Shown here piece by piece: positions 1 through 9,061 of a stretch of 64,000 nt of DNA (positions are counted from its first letter, which is position 1; each line of letters starts with the position of its first letter). The stretch is from contig CAVZOY010000002.1 in the NCBI GenBank assembly GCA_963777095.1, forward strand, positions 310,001-374,000, given 5' to 3'. The position numbers were made by a program, and so were the translations under genes. Source of the DNA: CAVZOY01 sp963777095. GTDB lineage: Bacteria; Actinomycetota; Actinomycetes; Mycobacteriales; Geodermatophilaceae. Below the pieces are notes generated by a model that was not told where the DNA came from, made no database searches, and was given only the letters and a program-made list of their open reading frames with translations.

Positions 1-2
1 TG

Positions 3-158
3 ACGTGCCGGCAGTTCGGGCAGGTCCACACCGACCACTCGGTGCTGGCCTGGGGTGCCGCGCTGATCGTCTGGGGCTTCGTCGCCGTCATGGTGCTCAT
101 GCGTCCTCCTCTCGACCGGAATGCGGCCCGGGTCACGGCCGCACGCCGACGACGGTAG
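3..158 (+). CDS. C-terminal end of a membrane protein (partial)
   Basis: Only the last 51 residues are present; the gene begins before the window and ends at TAG 156-158. The visible part has one hydrophobic helix (LAWGAALIVWGFVAVMVLM) followed by a short basic tail ending RVTAARRR. This pattern suits the last transmembrane helix and cytoplasmic tail of a transporter or other integral membrane protein. The fragment is too short to assign a family. The frame is supported by high G+C at third codon positions and by the absence of any competing frame. Confidence 0.5.
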   Translation, partial: TCRQFGQVHTDHSVLAWGAALIVWGFVAVMVLMRPPLDRNAARVTAARRRR

Positions 159-211
159 GGAGGCCGCGTGACGGGACGGTGACGCCGAGGTTGCTATACG
201 GAACCGGGCAG

Positions 212-520
212 TCAGCGATGCGGGACGTCGAGCACCACGGTGCCGGACGCCAGGTCGATCCGCCCCCACGGCGGGGCGCCGTCGCGCACGTCCTCCCGGG
301 TCACCGCACGCGAACGCTGCTCCTCGAGGTCGGCGGACCGGCCCGGGTCGAGCGCCGCGGAGAAGACGTCCATGCCGCTCGCCGACAATGCGGAGCGCCG
401 CCGCCGGGAGATCGGGCCGCGCCGGCCGAGCCGCGACCACGCCTGCTCGGCAGCGGCCACGACGACCAGCAGCAGCACCACGCCCGGCAGCGTGAGCGAG
501 ACGAGCAGGCCGACGCCCAT
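212..520 (-). CDS. DUF6191-like small membrane protein
   Basis: A 102-residue protein with one N-terminal hydrophobic helix (about residues 3-25, VGLLVSLTLPGVVLLLVVVAA). A basic stretch (RRGPISRRRRSALS) and a soluble C-terminal half ending VVLDVPHR follow. Single-helix proteins of this size and layout in high-GC actinobacteria are often annotated as DUF6191; the match is from memory and moderate. It lies 18 nt downstream of the next gene on the same strand, so the two are probably co-transcribed. No catalytic residues are visible and no function is assigned. Confidence 0.5.
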   Translation of the reverse strand: MGVGLLVSLTLPGVVLLLVVVAAAEQAWSRLGRRGPISRRRRSALSASGMDVFSAALDPGRSADLEEQRSRAVTREDVRDGAPPWGRIDLASGTVVLDVPHR

Positions 521-538
521 GCCGGCGAGCGTAGGAGG

Positions 539-1183
539 TCAGCCGCCGCCGCAGCCGCCCGCGCCGCATGCACAGCCCGCGCAGGCTGCCGGCCGGGCCG
601 GTGCCGGCCGCGAGGCGACCTCGCGCAGGTTGGCGGCGGCCACGAGCATCGGCACACCGAGGACGGCGACCCCGAACGCCGCGACGATCCGCGCGACGTC
701 GGCCGCACGGTCCCAGTCCTGACCGACGCCGGTGGCGACCAGCACGCCGGTGACGAGCACCGACCAGACCAGGAGCGCCCAGCCACCCTTGCGGGCGGTG
801 CCGCCTCGGCCGAGCAGCGCGAGCGCCGTCCCGAGCAGCAGCACCGGGACGCCGATCAGCAGCACCCAGCCGGCGAGCGAGCCGGGCACGAGGGCGGCGA
901 CGAGCGCCAGTGCGCCCGCACCGGCGGCCACCGGGCCGAGCCGTCCGGCCCGCTCCCCCAGCTCGCCCTCGAGCGCCCCGGTGCGCGCGCCGCGCAGCAG
1001 GACGACGCCGCGGCCGACGAGGAACAGGCCGGTCGCGCCGAGCAGGAGGCGCGCTCCGCCGGCCGACCAGAAGGCGCCTGCGACGGCGACGGCGATGAGC
1101 GCGAGGCCGAGCGCGGCGTACCGCGGCCACGTCCGGCGGGCGACGTCGGGAGCGGGCTGCGCGGCGAGGAGGGCGCTGGTCAC
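539..1183 (-). CDS. Multi-pass membrane protein with a cysteine-rich C-terminal tail
   Basis: A 214-residue protein beginning at GTG. It has about six hydrophobic segments between residues 20 and 185 (for example YAALGLALIAVAVAGAFW and LVPGSLAGWVLLIGVPVLLL). The soluble C-terminus ends in CAGCACGAGGCGGG, a C-x2-C-x-C-x4-C arrangement that could bind a metal, placed after a proline/alanine linker. I do not recognise the family. Its partner is the small membrane protein 18 nt downstream. The cysteine cluster is the only functional clue; if both ends are cytosolic, metal sensing or scaffolding is conceivable, but this is speculation. Confidence 0.6.
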   Translation of the reverse strand: MTSALLAAQPAPDVARRTWPRYAALGLALIAVAVAGAFWSAGGARLLLGATGLFLVGRGVVLLRGARTGALEGELGERAGRLGPVAAGAGALALVAALVPGSLAGWVLLIGVPVLLLGTALALLGRGGTARKGGWALLVWSVLVTGVLVATGVGQDWDRAADVARIVAAFGVAVLGVPMLVAAANLREVASRPAPARPAACAGCACGAGGCGGG

Positions 1184-1293
1184 GGCGACCAGTGTCCCTC
1201 ATGCGGAGGACAGGACGACGGCCGTCCAGCAGGGACGGCGAGGCCGTGTCAGGCTCAATCGTTTGCAGCATCTGACCAGCAGGAGGACCCGTC

Positions 1294-2136
1294 GTGAGCG
1301 CACCCCATTCCCCCTCGGGGGCTGTGCACCAGGCCGCGCACAGCGACACCCTTGAGAACCTCGCCCGCATCGGCTTCATCGCCTACGGGCTGGTGCACGT
1401 CCTGATCGGCTGGCTGGCACTGCAGCTGGCGTGGTTCGCCGGTGGCGGCGAGTCGGCCGACCAGTCCGGCGCTCTGAGCACCCTCGCGGACACCCCGGTC
1501 GGGGGCCCCCTGCTGTGGATCCTGGGCCTCGGCCTGTTCGCCCTGGCCCTCTGGCAGGCGACCGAGGTGCTGCGGTGGCGGCAGGCGCTGTCGGCGACCG
1601 GGGACCAGCGGCGCAAGGCGATCGTCAGCATCGTCAAGGCCGTGGCCAAGGCCATCCTGTACGTGCTCCTCGGAGTGCTGGCCCTGCAGACCGCCAACGG
1701 GACCTCGAAGTCCAGCGAGCAGTCGGCCGACCAGACCGCCCAGGGCGTGATGGCGCTGCCCGCCGGGCGCTTCCTCGTCGGCATCGCGGCGCTCGTCATC
1801 ATCGGGGTCGCGGTCTACCTCATGCACAAGGGCTGGACGAAGAAGTTCCTCAAGGGCGTCGACACCTCGCAGGCCACCCCCGCGCAGCGCCGCTGGATCG
1901 AACGGCTCGGCCAGGTCGGCTACCCGGCCAAGGGCGTGGCGCTGCTCGTCGTCGGCGGGCTGCTGGGCTGGGCGGCGATCACCTTCGACGCCGACAAGGC
2001 CGCCGGTCTGGACGGCGCGCTCCACACGGTGCTCGAGGCTCCGTTCGGCAAGGTGCTGCTCACGCTCATCGCCGTCGGACTGGTCGCCTTCGGGCTGTTC
2101 TGCTTCGCCCGCGCCCGCTACCCCGAGCACAGCTGA
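1294..2136 (+). CDS. DUF1206 membrane protein
   Basis: A 280-residue integral membrane protein from GTG 1294, preceded by AGGAGGACC at good spacing. It shows six hydrophobic segments in three similar pairs. The opening LENLARIGFIAYGLVHVLIG is typical of DUF1206, and the pattern recurs near residue 205 as IERLGQVGYPAKGVALLVVG. The family is common in actinobacteria and has no known function. The gene is intact and stands alone. Its stop lies three bases from the convergent stop of the reductase gene, so there is no room for a separate terminator. Confidence 0.85.
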   Translation: MSAPHSPSGAVHQAAHSDTLENLARIGFIAYGLVHVLIGWLALQLAWFAGGGESADQSGALSTLADTPVGGPLLWILGLGLFALALWQATEVLRWRQALSATGDQRRKAIVSIVKAVAKAILYVLLGVLALQTANGTSKSSEQSADQTAQGVMALPAGRFLVGIAALVIIGVAVYLMHKGWTKKFLKGVDTSQATPAQRRWIERLGQVGYPAKGVALLVVGGLLGWAAITFDADKAAGLDGALHTVLEAPFGKVLLTLIAVGLVAFGLFCFARARYPEHS

Positions 2137-2139
2137 CCG

Positions 2140-2891
2140 TCAGGCGCGCGGCCCGCCGGCGACGTAGACGACCTGCCCGCTGACGAAGCCCGCGCCCTCG
2201 CTGACCAGGAACGACACCGTGTGCGCGATGTCCTCCGGCTGCCCGGCGCGGCCGACGGGGATCGCGGCGGCACGCTGCTGCACGTACTCGTCCCAGTCGG
2301 CGCCGATCCGCGCGGCGGTCGCGCGCGTCATGTCGGTGACGACGAACCCGGGCGCCACCGCGTTCGCCGTGACGCCGAACCGGCCCAGCTCGATGGCCAG
2401 CGTCTTGGTGAAGCCCTGCAGACCGGCCTTGGCGGTCGCGTAGTTCGCCTGCCCGCGGTTGCCGAGCGCCGAGGTGCTCGACAGGTTGACGATCCGGCCC
2501 CAGCCGGCGTCGACCATGTGCTCCTGGACGGCGCGGGTCATCAGGAACGAGCCGCGCAGGTGCACCGCCATCACGGTGTCCCAGTCGGCGTCGCTCATCC
2601 TGAACAGCAGGTTGTCGCGGGTGACCCCGGCGTTGTTGACCAGCACCGTCGGCGGGCCCAGCTCGGCGGCCACCCTCTGGACCGCGGCGGCCACGGCGTC
2701 GGCGTCGCTCACGTCGGCGCCGACCGCCAAGCGCCCGTCCCCCGGCGTCGGTGATCGCGGCGACCGTGCCGGCGCAGTCGTCGGCCGAGAGGTCGAGCAC
2801 CGCGACGGCCAGGCCGTCGGCCGCCAGCCGTGCGGCGACGGCGGCACCGATCCCCCGCGCTGCGCCGGTGACGAGCGGCGACCCGGCTCAT
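2140..2891 (-). CDS. fabG: 3-oxoacyl-ACP / acetoacetyl-CoA reductase (SDR), frameshifted in this sequence
   Basis: Short-chain dehydrogenase/reductase of about 249 residues. The cofactor motif VTGAARGIGAAV is near residue 7, NNAG follows mid-protein, and the catalytic set is S in NLSSTSA with Y and K in NYATAKAG; the end VVYVAGGPRA is FabG-like. It reduces a 3-ketoacyl thioester with NAD(P)H. The ATG overlaps the thiolase stop as ATGA, so the two form a coupled unit for beta-ketothiolysis and reduction (short-chain acyl or hydroxybutyrate metabolism). Two single-base insertions, near 2876-2881 and 2727-2731, break the frame. The length of 752 nt (3n+2) fits exactly two extra bases. I read these as sequence errors because all motifs are intact. 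PhaB is the alternative name. Confidence 0.8.
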
Positions 2892-4116
2892 CGCCACCCG
2901 CTCGAACACCGCGGCCAGGCCCTGCCCTCCGCCGATGCACATCGTCTCGAGCCCGTACCGGGCCTGGCGGCGGTCCATCTCGCGCAGCAGGGTCGCGCAG
3001 GATCCGGCCGCCGGTCGCGCCCACCGGGTGGCCCAGCGAGATGCCGGAGCCGTTGACGTTCACCCGGTCGAAGTCGGACTCGGCCAGCCCCCACTCCTGG
3101 GCGACCGCGAGCACCTGCGAGGCGAACGCCTCGTTGAGCTCGATCAGGTCGATGTCCGACAGCTTCAGGTCGGCCTGCGCCAGCGCCTTCGCGGTCGCCG
3201 GCACCGGGCCGATGCCCATGGTCTTCGGCGGAACCCCGCCGATCCCCCACGACACGAGCCGGGCCAGCGGCCGCAGCCCGAGCTCGGCCGCCTTCTCCGG
3301 AGACGTCACCACGCAGACCGCGGCACCGTCGTTCTGCCCGCTGGCGTTGCCGGCGGTGACGGTGGCGTCGGGGTCGTCCTTGCCGAGGATCGGCTTGAGC
3401 CGAGCCAGCGTCTCGACCGACGAGTCGGGCCGGATGTGCTCGTCCCGGTCGACGACGACGTCGCCCTTGCGCGACGACACGGTCACCGGCACGAGCTCGT
3501 CGGCGAACCGACCGGACTCGGTGGCGGCCGCCGCCCGCTGGTGCGAGCGGACGGCGTACTCGTCCTGCGCCTGCCGGGAGATGCCGTAGTCGCGGCGCAC
3601 GTTCTCCGCGGTCTCGAGCATGCCGCCCGGCACCGGGTGGTTCCTGCCGCCGGCGGTCACCCGGCCGCGGGCCAGTCCGTCGTGCAGCATCACGCCGGGC
3701 CCGGCCTTGACGCCCCAGCGCATGCCGGTCGAATAGAACGGCGCGTTGCTCATCGACTCGGCGCCGCCGGCGAGGACGACGTCCGAGGCACCGGTCTGCA
3801 CCTGCATCGCGGCGTAGAGCACGGCCTGCAGGCCGGAGCCGCAGCGGCGGTCGATCTGGATGCCGGTCGCCGTCACCGGGAGGCCGGCGTCGAGGGCGGC
3901 CACGCGGCCGATGGCCGGGGCGTCCATCGTCGGGTAGCAGTGACCGAGGACGACGTCGTCCACCGCTTCGGGGGCCAGGCCGGTGCGCTCCATCAGCGCG
4001 CGGATGACGGTGGCGGCGAGGTCGACGGCGGGCACGTCCCGCAGGGACCCACCGAACCCGCCGACCGGCGTCCGCAGCGGCTCGCAGATGACGGCAGTGC
4101 GTACGTCGGGGCGCAC
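2888..4116 (-). CDS. Acetyl-CoA acetyltransferase / thiolase, frameshifted near its end
   Basis: Thiolase of about 408 residues, starting at GTG 4116 after GGAGGT. The nucleophilic cysteine is Cys92 in RRCGSGLQAV. The histidine block is NGSGISLGHPVGATGG and the second cysteine is in CIGGGQGLAAVFE. It condenses or cleaves acyl-CoA in beta-oxidation or acetoacetyl-CoA formation. An extra base near 2993-2999 shifts the last 35 residues into another frame. A second extra base near 2891-2895 explains why the stop overlapping the downstream ATG is out of frame. The length of 1,229 nt (3n+2) agrees with two insertions. Read naively the locus looks like a 658-residue thiolase-reductase fusion, which it is not. 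Substrate chain length cannot be told from sequence. Confidence 0.85.
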
Positions 4117-4206
4117 CCAAGACCTCCAGGCCTCCCGGACCCGACCCCGCGCCGGATCGCCGGGCCCAGTCTCCCCCGGACGCTCGCGCGCCCGGGAACC
4201 GGGAGG

Positions 4207-4569
4207 TCAGGCGGCGCCGGACTCCTGGGCGACGACGTCGAGGAGGTCGTACAGGCCGGTGATCTGCATCGGCCGGATGACCGCGCGGGAGGACGCCAGC
4301 ACCCGCAGGTGGACGTCGGTGCGCACGGCGCGGCGGTGCGCCGCGGCCAGCACGCACAGACCGGCCGAGTCGAGGAAGGAGACGCCGGTCAGGTCGACCG
4401 TCAGCTCGGTAGCGCCCCTGTCGAGGACCTCGTCGAGGCGGGCGCGCAGGGCCGGAGCGGACGACGAGTCGATCTCACCGGACACGGTGAGACGGGCGGT
4501 GGGGGTGTCTCCGGTGACCTCGACGGTGAGGAGTTCGGTGTCTCCGGAGTCGAGAGATGTGGCGGTCAT
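4207..4569 (-). CDS. STAS-domain anti-sigma factor antagonist
   Basis: A 120-residue single STAS domain. The phosphorylatable serine is Ser68 in the hallmark FLDSAGL, as in SpoIIAA and RsbV proteins. Such proteins free an alternative sigma factor by binding its anti-sigma kinase, and the kinase turns them off by phosphorylation. The start is ATG 4569, with GAGAGG upstream; a longer reading to 4692 has no ribosome site and adds unlike sequence. No anti-sigma kinase or sigma gene lies nearby, so its partner must be elsewhere. A role in general stress control is likely but inferred. Confidence 0.85.
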   Translation of the reverse strand: MTATSLDSGDTELLTVEVTGDTPTARLTVSGEIDSSSAPALRARLDEVLDRGATELTVDLTGVSFLDSAGLCVLAAAHRRAVRTDVHLRVLASSRAVIRPMQITGLYDLLDVVAQESGAA

Positions 4570-4700
4570 GTCGTGCCTCTCAGCCGGTGCTGTACCAGGC
4601 GGGCGGTGCTTTTCTCCCGACGAAGCGGTACGGCTGGATGTTGAACCGCATGACTGACAGTAGGGACCGAAGACCCTGAGGGCAAGGTCCATGACCCTTC

Positions 4701-5045
4701 GTGATCGAGGTCGTCACACCCCGCTCCACGGGACGACGGATACTCGTCTCCGTGCCGAAGCGCCTCCTCTTCCCTGCCCTGGCTGCCGCCCTCGCCGTGT
4801 CGCTGCTGGCGTTCCTGACGCTCAGCCCGGTGCTCGCCGCGGCCGTCCTGATCGGCAGCCTGACCGTGGTCGCCGTGGCGGGCCTGTCCGCCGACTGGGA
4901 GAAGCACCCGAGCTTCGAGGAGCGCGAGAAGACCCGCGCGCAGCGGCGCAGGGAGAAGTGGGAGCGCAACGCGGACGCCCGCGCCAAGGACCGCGCCCGG
5001 TTCGAGGCCTACCAGGAGGGCAGGGCGAAGAAGGAGGCCCGCTGA
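4701..5045 (+). CDS. Small membrane protein with a charged coiled-coil tail
   Basis: 114 residues from GTG 4701, or 97 from GTG 4752; neither start has a convincing ribosome site. Two adjacent hydrophobic segments (LFPALAAALAVSLLAFLTL and AAAVLIGSLTVVAVAGL) are followed by a highly charged helix of about 45 residues rich in Arg, Lys and Glu (EEREKTRAQRRREKWERN). The layout is a hairpin membrane anchor with a cytoplasmic basic coiled coil. No family is recognised. It is convergent with the Hsp90-like gene, whose stop is 6 bp away. Confidence 0.6.
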   Translation: MIEVVTPRSTGRRILVSVPKRLLFPALAAALAVSLLAFLTLSPVLAAAVLIGSLTVVAVAGLSADWEKHPSFEEREKTRAQRRREKWERNADARAKDRARFEAYQEGRAKKEAR

Positions 5046-5050
5046 GCGGG

Positions 5051-8026
5051 CTACCGGTCCCCCACGCCGTCCTCCGCGGCCAGCTCTTCCGCACGGCCGG
5101 GCTCGGCGAACGCCTCGGCCAGCGCCTGCCGGAGGTGCCACGCGCCGTGCGCCCAGGCCAGCGCGCGGCCGAGGGCCGCTGCGCTCCCGTCGACCGCCGG
5201 GCTGCCGCCGTCCGCCCACCAGGCCACCGCGCGGCCGCCGACGACGAGCGGCTCGTGCACGGCGACCTCGCCGTCCAGCCGCTCGATGCCGAGTCGTGCG
5301 GCGGCCAGGGTCGCGCCGGGCAGGTCGGCCCAGGCGGCCACCCGCGCCGGCCGGCTGTCCACGGCCGCCGCCACGACCTCGCCGGCCAGCGGCAGGTCGA
5401 GCAGGTCGGCCACGGGGCCGGGGGCGCCTCCGGCGGGCACCTGCGGCCGATCGACCAGTGGCTGCAACCACGGCAGGTCCAGGACGACGGCGTCGTCGGC
5501 GACGCGGTCCGGGCCCACTCGCACCGCGTCCGGCGGGTCGGCGTCCACCCCGTCGAGAGCGGTCGCGAGCTGCGCGTACACGGTGCGCAGCACCTCCGGG
5601 CGCACCCGCAGCGCCGGGTCGCCGAGCCGGTCCAGCAGGTCGAGGGCGCCGTCGACGTCGGCCAGGACGTCGGCGATCGACGCCGGAGGCGCCAGCAGGT
5701 CGAGGACGTCGTCGGGCGCCTCGGCCGGTTCGTACAGTCCCTGTAACTCCGTGCCGTCCGGGGACCGCAGCCGGTCGGGACGCCGGCCGCCGAGCACCGG
5801 GTGCGTGCGCAGCCACCAGCGCAGATAGCCCGGTGCCCGCACGCCGCCGACTCCGACGTCGTCCCGGGCCTCGGCCGGCAGCGCGGCCAGCAGCGGCAGC
5901 GCCCGCGGCCAGTCCACGACCAGTTCCAGGTCCCGGACGGCGACGAGCTCGGGCCACCGCGGCGGCGGGGCGTCGGCCGGCAGCCGGTCCACCACCGCGT
6001 CGGCCCACTCGGCGGCCCCGTCGACGTCGAGGTCGTCCGGGTCGTCGGCGCGGACGAGCGCGAAGGTCTCCAGCACTCCGACGGCGCGCAGCGCGTCGCG
6101 GTCGGCGGCGAGCGGGCTGTGCGCGTCGAGCACGCCGAGGGCGTCGGGCGCCAGCACCTCGGCCAGCGGCGACCCGGGCAGCACCAGCTCGCCGGCCGGC
6201 GCCCATCCGCCGTCGGCGTCGGGCAGCGCGAGCTCGGCCAGCCACGGCAGCTCCCCCGGCCGCACGCCGGCGGCCGACACCAGCGCCAGCACGGCCGCGG
6301 CGAGATTCCCCGGCGGCGCGGCATCCAGCTCGTCGAGCGCGTCCATCGAGCCCTCGACGGCGGCCCGCACCGCGTCGTCGGCGAGCACCGCCGCCGCGCT
6401 CGCCGGGCGGGCGCCGAGCCGCTCGAGCACCCGTCGGGCGCCGGGGACCGCGACCGCGTCGGGGTGCGCCAGCCGGAGGTGCAGCGGGCCCAGCCGCTCG
6501 ACGGGCAGGTCCGGGTCGGGCAGCAGCACCCCTCCCGGGCCCTGCGCGGTGCGCCCGTCGGCGAGCGGCACCGGCAGGCCGCCCAGCTCCTCGCGGTCGG
6601 CGGCGTCCAGGGCGGCGTAGAGCCCCGCCCACCACGACGGCGGACGGTCGACGCCGCGCACCGCCTCGACGACGTCCGCGGTCGACAGCCGCCGTACGCC
6701 GAGCGCGGTAAGCGCCGGCCGTCCGGAGGCCGCCGACCACTCCGCGGGCAGCAGCCCCGGGACGACACCGGTCAGGGCGGCGACGAGCCGGTCGTCGCCG
6801 ACCTCCAGCACGGCCGCCCGCTCGGGCAGCAGCTCCCCCGGCAGCCACGGCGTCGTCCGCAGCCGGTCGAGCACCGCCGTCCCGAGGGCCGCGTCGAGCT
6901 CGGCGCCGGCCAGGCCGATGCGCGGGACCAGTGCCAGCACCGACGGGTCGTCCGGCAGCCCGTCGAGCAGCTCGGCGTAGGTGGCGGCGGCCTCCTCGAC
7001 CAGCGCGTCGGTGACCGGGCCGGGCAGCACGTGCCGCCGGTCGGGGCCGAGGGGGAACGGCGCGATCAGCCGCACCGGCAGCGACAGCGGCTCGTCGCTC
7101 GGGGTCGGCGCGTGCACGGACTGCGGCACCGGGAGCGGCCGCGGGCGGCCGTCGTCGTCGAGCGGAACCGCCCAGGTGAGCGTCCAGCCGCGTCGCTCGC
7201 GCTCCTCGACCGGGCGGTCGGCGACGAGCTCGGCGGGCAGCTCGCCGGACCGTCGGGCCACCTGCCACGTCGTCGCCGTGCCGTCGTCGACGAGGAGGAC
7301 GGTCCGCTTCGACAGCTCCTCGCGCCGGAGGGCGCGGACGGCGCCGTCGACGGCGATCTCGACGACCGCCAGGCCGTCGAGGGCCAGGAGGAGCTCGGGG
7401 GTCAGCGACTCCAGGGCCTCGGAGACGGCTGCGCGAGTCCCCTCGCGCAGCGGCAGCACGACCTCGGTCGCGACGCCCTCCCGCACGTCGCCCCGGACGG
7501 GCCAGGGCAGCCGCAGCACCGGCACCGCGCCGTCCCGGCGGGCCAGCTCACCGGCGAGCGAGCCGATCCCCGCCACCTCGGTGCGGGTGTCCGACGCGCT
7601 GAACCGCACCCCGCCGGACGCCGACAGCACGACCGGCTCGTCGCTCACCGCCAGCACCGCGGCGAAGCCGACGCCGAACCGGCCGACCGTCGCCGGCTCG
7701 TCGCGCTTGGCCGAGGCGCGGAGGGTGGCGAGCGCCTGGACGCCGTTCGCGGTCAGCGGCGCACCGGTGTTCTCCGCGCGCAGGACGTCGTCCTCGAGCG
7801 TCAACCGCAGCCGTCCCGGCTCGCCCGCGCGGACGGCGGCGTCCGCGGCGTTCTGCGCGAGCTCGACCAGGAGCCGGTCGCGGTACCCGCCGCGGACCAG
7901 GTCCTCCTCGGCGTTGGCGTCCTCGCGGAAGCGGGCCGGGGAGGCGGTCCACGCCTCGAGCACCCGCCGGCGGATCGCCGCGGTGGCGAACGGGTCGTCG
8001 CCGGAGGGGTCGGTCACGGGCGCCAT
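5051..8026 (-). CDS. Hsp90/sacsin-type GHKL ATPase-domain protein
   Basis: A very large protein of about 991 residues. The N-terminal 200 residues are a GHKL ATP-binding fold: ELAQNAADA (N box) near residue 60, ENTGAPLTANGV, then GRFGVGFAAVLAVSD, the glycine-rich lid seen in sacsin and Hsp90-like ATPases. The remaining 750 residues are Ala/Leu/Asp/Pro-rich without a recognisable domain, a usual layout for actinobacterial proteins called sacsin N-terminal ATPase-like. A chaperone-like role is inferred only from the ATPase. ATG 8026 is preferred; an in-frame start at 8065 exists but would crowd the divergent PPK2 promoter. Intact and apparently monocistronic. Confidence 0.75.
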   Translation of the reverse strand: MAPVTDPSGDDPFATAAIRRRVLEAWTASPARFREDANAEEDLVRGGYRDRLLVELAQNAADAAVRAGEPGRLRLTLEDDVLRAENTGAPLTANGVQALATLRASAKRDEPATVGRFGVGFAAVLAVSDEPVVLSASGGVRFSASDTRTEVAGIGSLAGELARRDGAVPVLRLPWPVRGDVREGVATEVVLPLREGTRAAVSEALESLTPELLLALDGLAVVEIAVDGAVRALRREELSKRTVLLVDDGTATTWQVARRSGELPAELVADRPVEERERRGWTLTWAVPLDDDGRPRPLPVPQSVHAPTPSDEPLSLPVRLIAPFPLGPDRRHVLPGPVTDALVEEAAATYAELLDGLPDDPSVLALVPRIGLAGAELDAALGTAVLDRLRTTPWLPGELLPERAAVLEVGDDRLVAALTGVVPGLLPAEWSAASGRPALTALGVRRLSTADVVEAVRGVDRPPSWWAGLYAALDAADREELGGLPVPLADGRTAQGPGGVLLPDPDLPVERLGPLHLRLAHPDAVAVPGARRVLERLGARPASAAAVLADDAVRAAVEGSMDALDELDAAPPGNLAAAVLALVSAAGVRPGELPWLAELALPDADGGWAPAGELVLPGSPLAEVLAPDALGVLDAHSPLAADRDALRAVGVLETFALVRADDPDDLDVDGAAEWADAVVDRLPADAPPPRWPELVAVRDLELVVDWPRALPLLAALPAEARDDVGVGGVRAPGYLRWWLRTHPVLGGRRPDRLRSPDGTELQGLYEPAEAPDDVLDLLAPPASIADVLADVDGALDLLDRLGDPALRVRPEVLRTVYAQLATALDGVDADPPDAVRVGPDRVADDAVVLDLPWLQPLVDRPQVPAGGAPGPVADLLDLPLAGEVVAAAVDSRPARVAAWADLPGATLAAARLGIERLDGEVAVHEPLVVGGRAVAWWADGGSPAVDGSAAALGRALAWAHGAWHLRQALAEAFAEPGRAEELAAEDGVGDR

Positions 8027-8076
8027 CGTGGCAGCGCGGGTGTGCCGTTCATCGCTCGAGGGCACGGACTCCCGAT

Positions 8077-9018
8077 GTGAGCACCACCAAGCCGCCCCTG
8101 GCCTCCGTCCTGGACCTGTCGAAGTACCACCTCAACGAGCTCCCCGACGAGCACTCCGACGAGGACTGGGACGACGACCGGGAGCTGTACGGGCCCGACG
8201 ACAAGCGGCTGGACACCTGGCGCGAGGGCTATCCGTACGCCGAGCGCATGGAGCGCCGGGAGTACGAGATCGAGAAGCGCCGGCTGCAGATCCAGCTGCT
8301 GCGCCTGCAGCACTGGGTCAAGGCGGAGGGCCGCAAGGTGGCCATCCTGTTCGAGGGCCGGGACGCGGCCGGCAAGGGCGGGACGATCAAGCGGTTCACC
8401 GAGCACCTGAACCCGCGCGGCGCCCGCATCGTGGCCCTGGAGAAGCCGTCCGAGCGCGAGCAGACGCAGTGGTACTTCCAGCGCTACGCGGAGCACCTGC
8501 CGGCCGGCGGCGAGATCGTGTTCTTCGACCGGTCCTGGTACAACCGCGCCGGCGTCGAACGGGTCATGGACTACTGCACCGAGGACGAGTACCTGGAGTT
8601 CATGCGCGCGGTGCCCGAGTTCGAGCGGATGCTGGTCAACAGCGGCGTCCACCTGATCAAGTTCTGGTTCTCGGTGTCCCGCCGCGAGCAGCGCACCCGC
8701 TTCATCGTCCGGCAGATCGACCCCGTGCGGCAGTGGAAGCTGTCCCCCACCGACCTCGCCTCGCTGGACCGGTGGGACGACTACACCGCGGCGAAGGAGG
8801 CGATGTTCGCCGCCACGGACACCGAGCACGCGCCGTGGACCGTGATCAAGAGCAACGACAAGAAGCGGGCCCGTCTCGAGGCACTGCGCGTCGTGCTGCA
8901 CCGCCTGCCGTACCAGGACAAGGACGACCGCATGGTCGGCGAGCCGGATCCGAACGTCGTGGTCGCGGCCGCGGACCTCCTGGAGAGCGACCGCGAGGCG
9001 CTGGACCCGACGGCCTGA
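8077..9018 (+). CDS. ppk2: Polyphosphate kinase 2
   Basis: A 313-residue PPK2-family kinase, which uses polyphosphate to phosphorylate nucleotides (or the reverse). Walker A is GRDAAGKGG around residue 95. The lid/Walker B block FFDRSWYNRAGVERVM is near residue 150, and the C-terminal RQWKLSPTD and IKSNDKKRARL blocks are as expected. The acidic N-terminal 50 residues (DEHSDEDWDDD) are common in PPK2 class I proteins. It starts at GTG 8077; an ATG at 8075 is out of frame. It is divergent from the Hsp90-like ATPase across 50 bp, so the two could share stress-responsive control. Preference for NDP or NMP cannot be set by eye. Confidence 0.9.
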   Translation: MSTTKPPLASVLDLSKYHLNELPDEHSDEDWDDDRELYGPDDKRLDTWREGYPYAERMERREYEIEKRRLQIQLLRLQHWVKAEGRKVAILFEGRDAAGKGGTIKRFTEHLNPRGARIVALEKPSEREQTQWYFQRYAEHLPAGGEIVFFDRSWYNRAGVERVMDYCTEDEYLEFMRAVPEFERMLVNSGVHLIKFWFSVSRREQRTRFIVRQIDPVRQWKLSPTDLASLDRWDDYTAAKEAMFAATDTEHAPWTVIKSNDKKRARLEALRVVLHRLPYQDKDDRMVGEPDPNVVVAAADLLESDREALDPTA

Positions 9019-9049
9019 CCACGTCGGGCGACGGCAGGCTACGCGTGAG

Positions 9050-9055
9050 TAACAT
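9050..9055 (+). promoter_or_regulatory. Candidate -10 element for a leaderless mRNA
   Basis: TAACAT sits six bases upstream of the ATG at 9062, the spacing expected if transcription begins at the start codon itself. No Shine-Dalgarno sequence precedes that ATG, which supports a leaderless transcript, a frequent arrangement in actinobacteria. The -35 region is unremarkable. Inference from spacing only. Confidence 0.4.
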
Positions 9056-9061
9056 CTCGCC

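Noticed and set aside
2140..4116. A 658-residue thiolase-reductase fusion protein
   Set aside because: The join runs through Arg/Pro-rich nonsense, while both families' missing segments are found intact in neighbouring frames and an ATGA overlap marks the natural gene boundary.
4566..7268. A 900-codon minus-strand open frame rich in Arg, Ala and Gly
   Set aside because: It is the +1 shadow of the Hsp90-like ATPase; composition is low-complexity and no motif is present.
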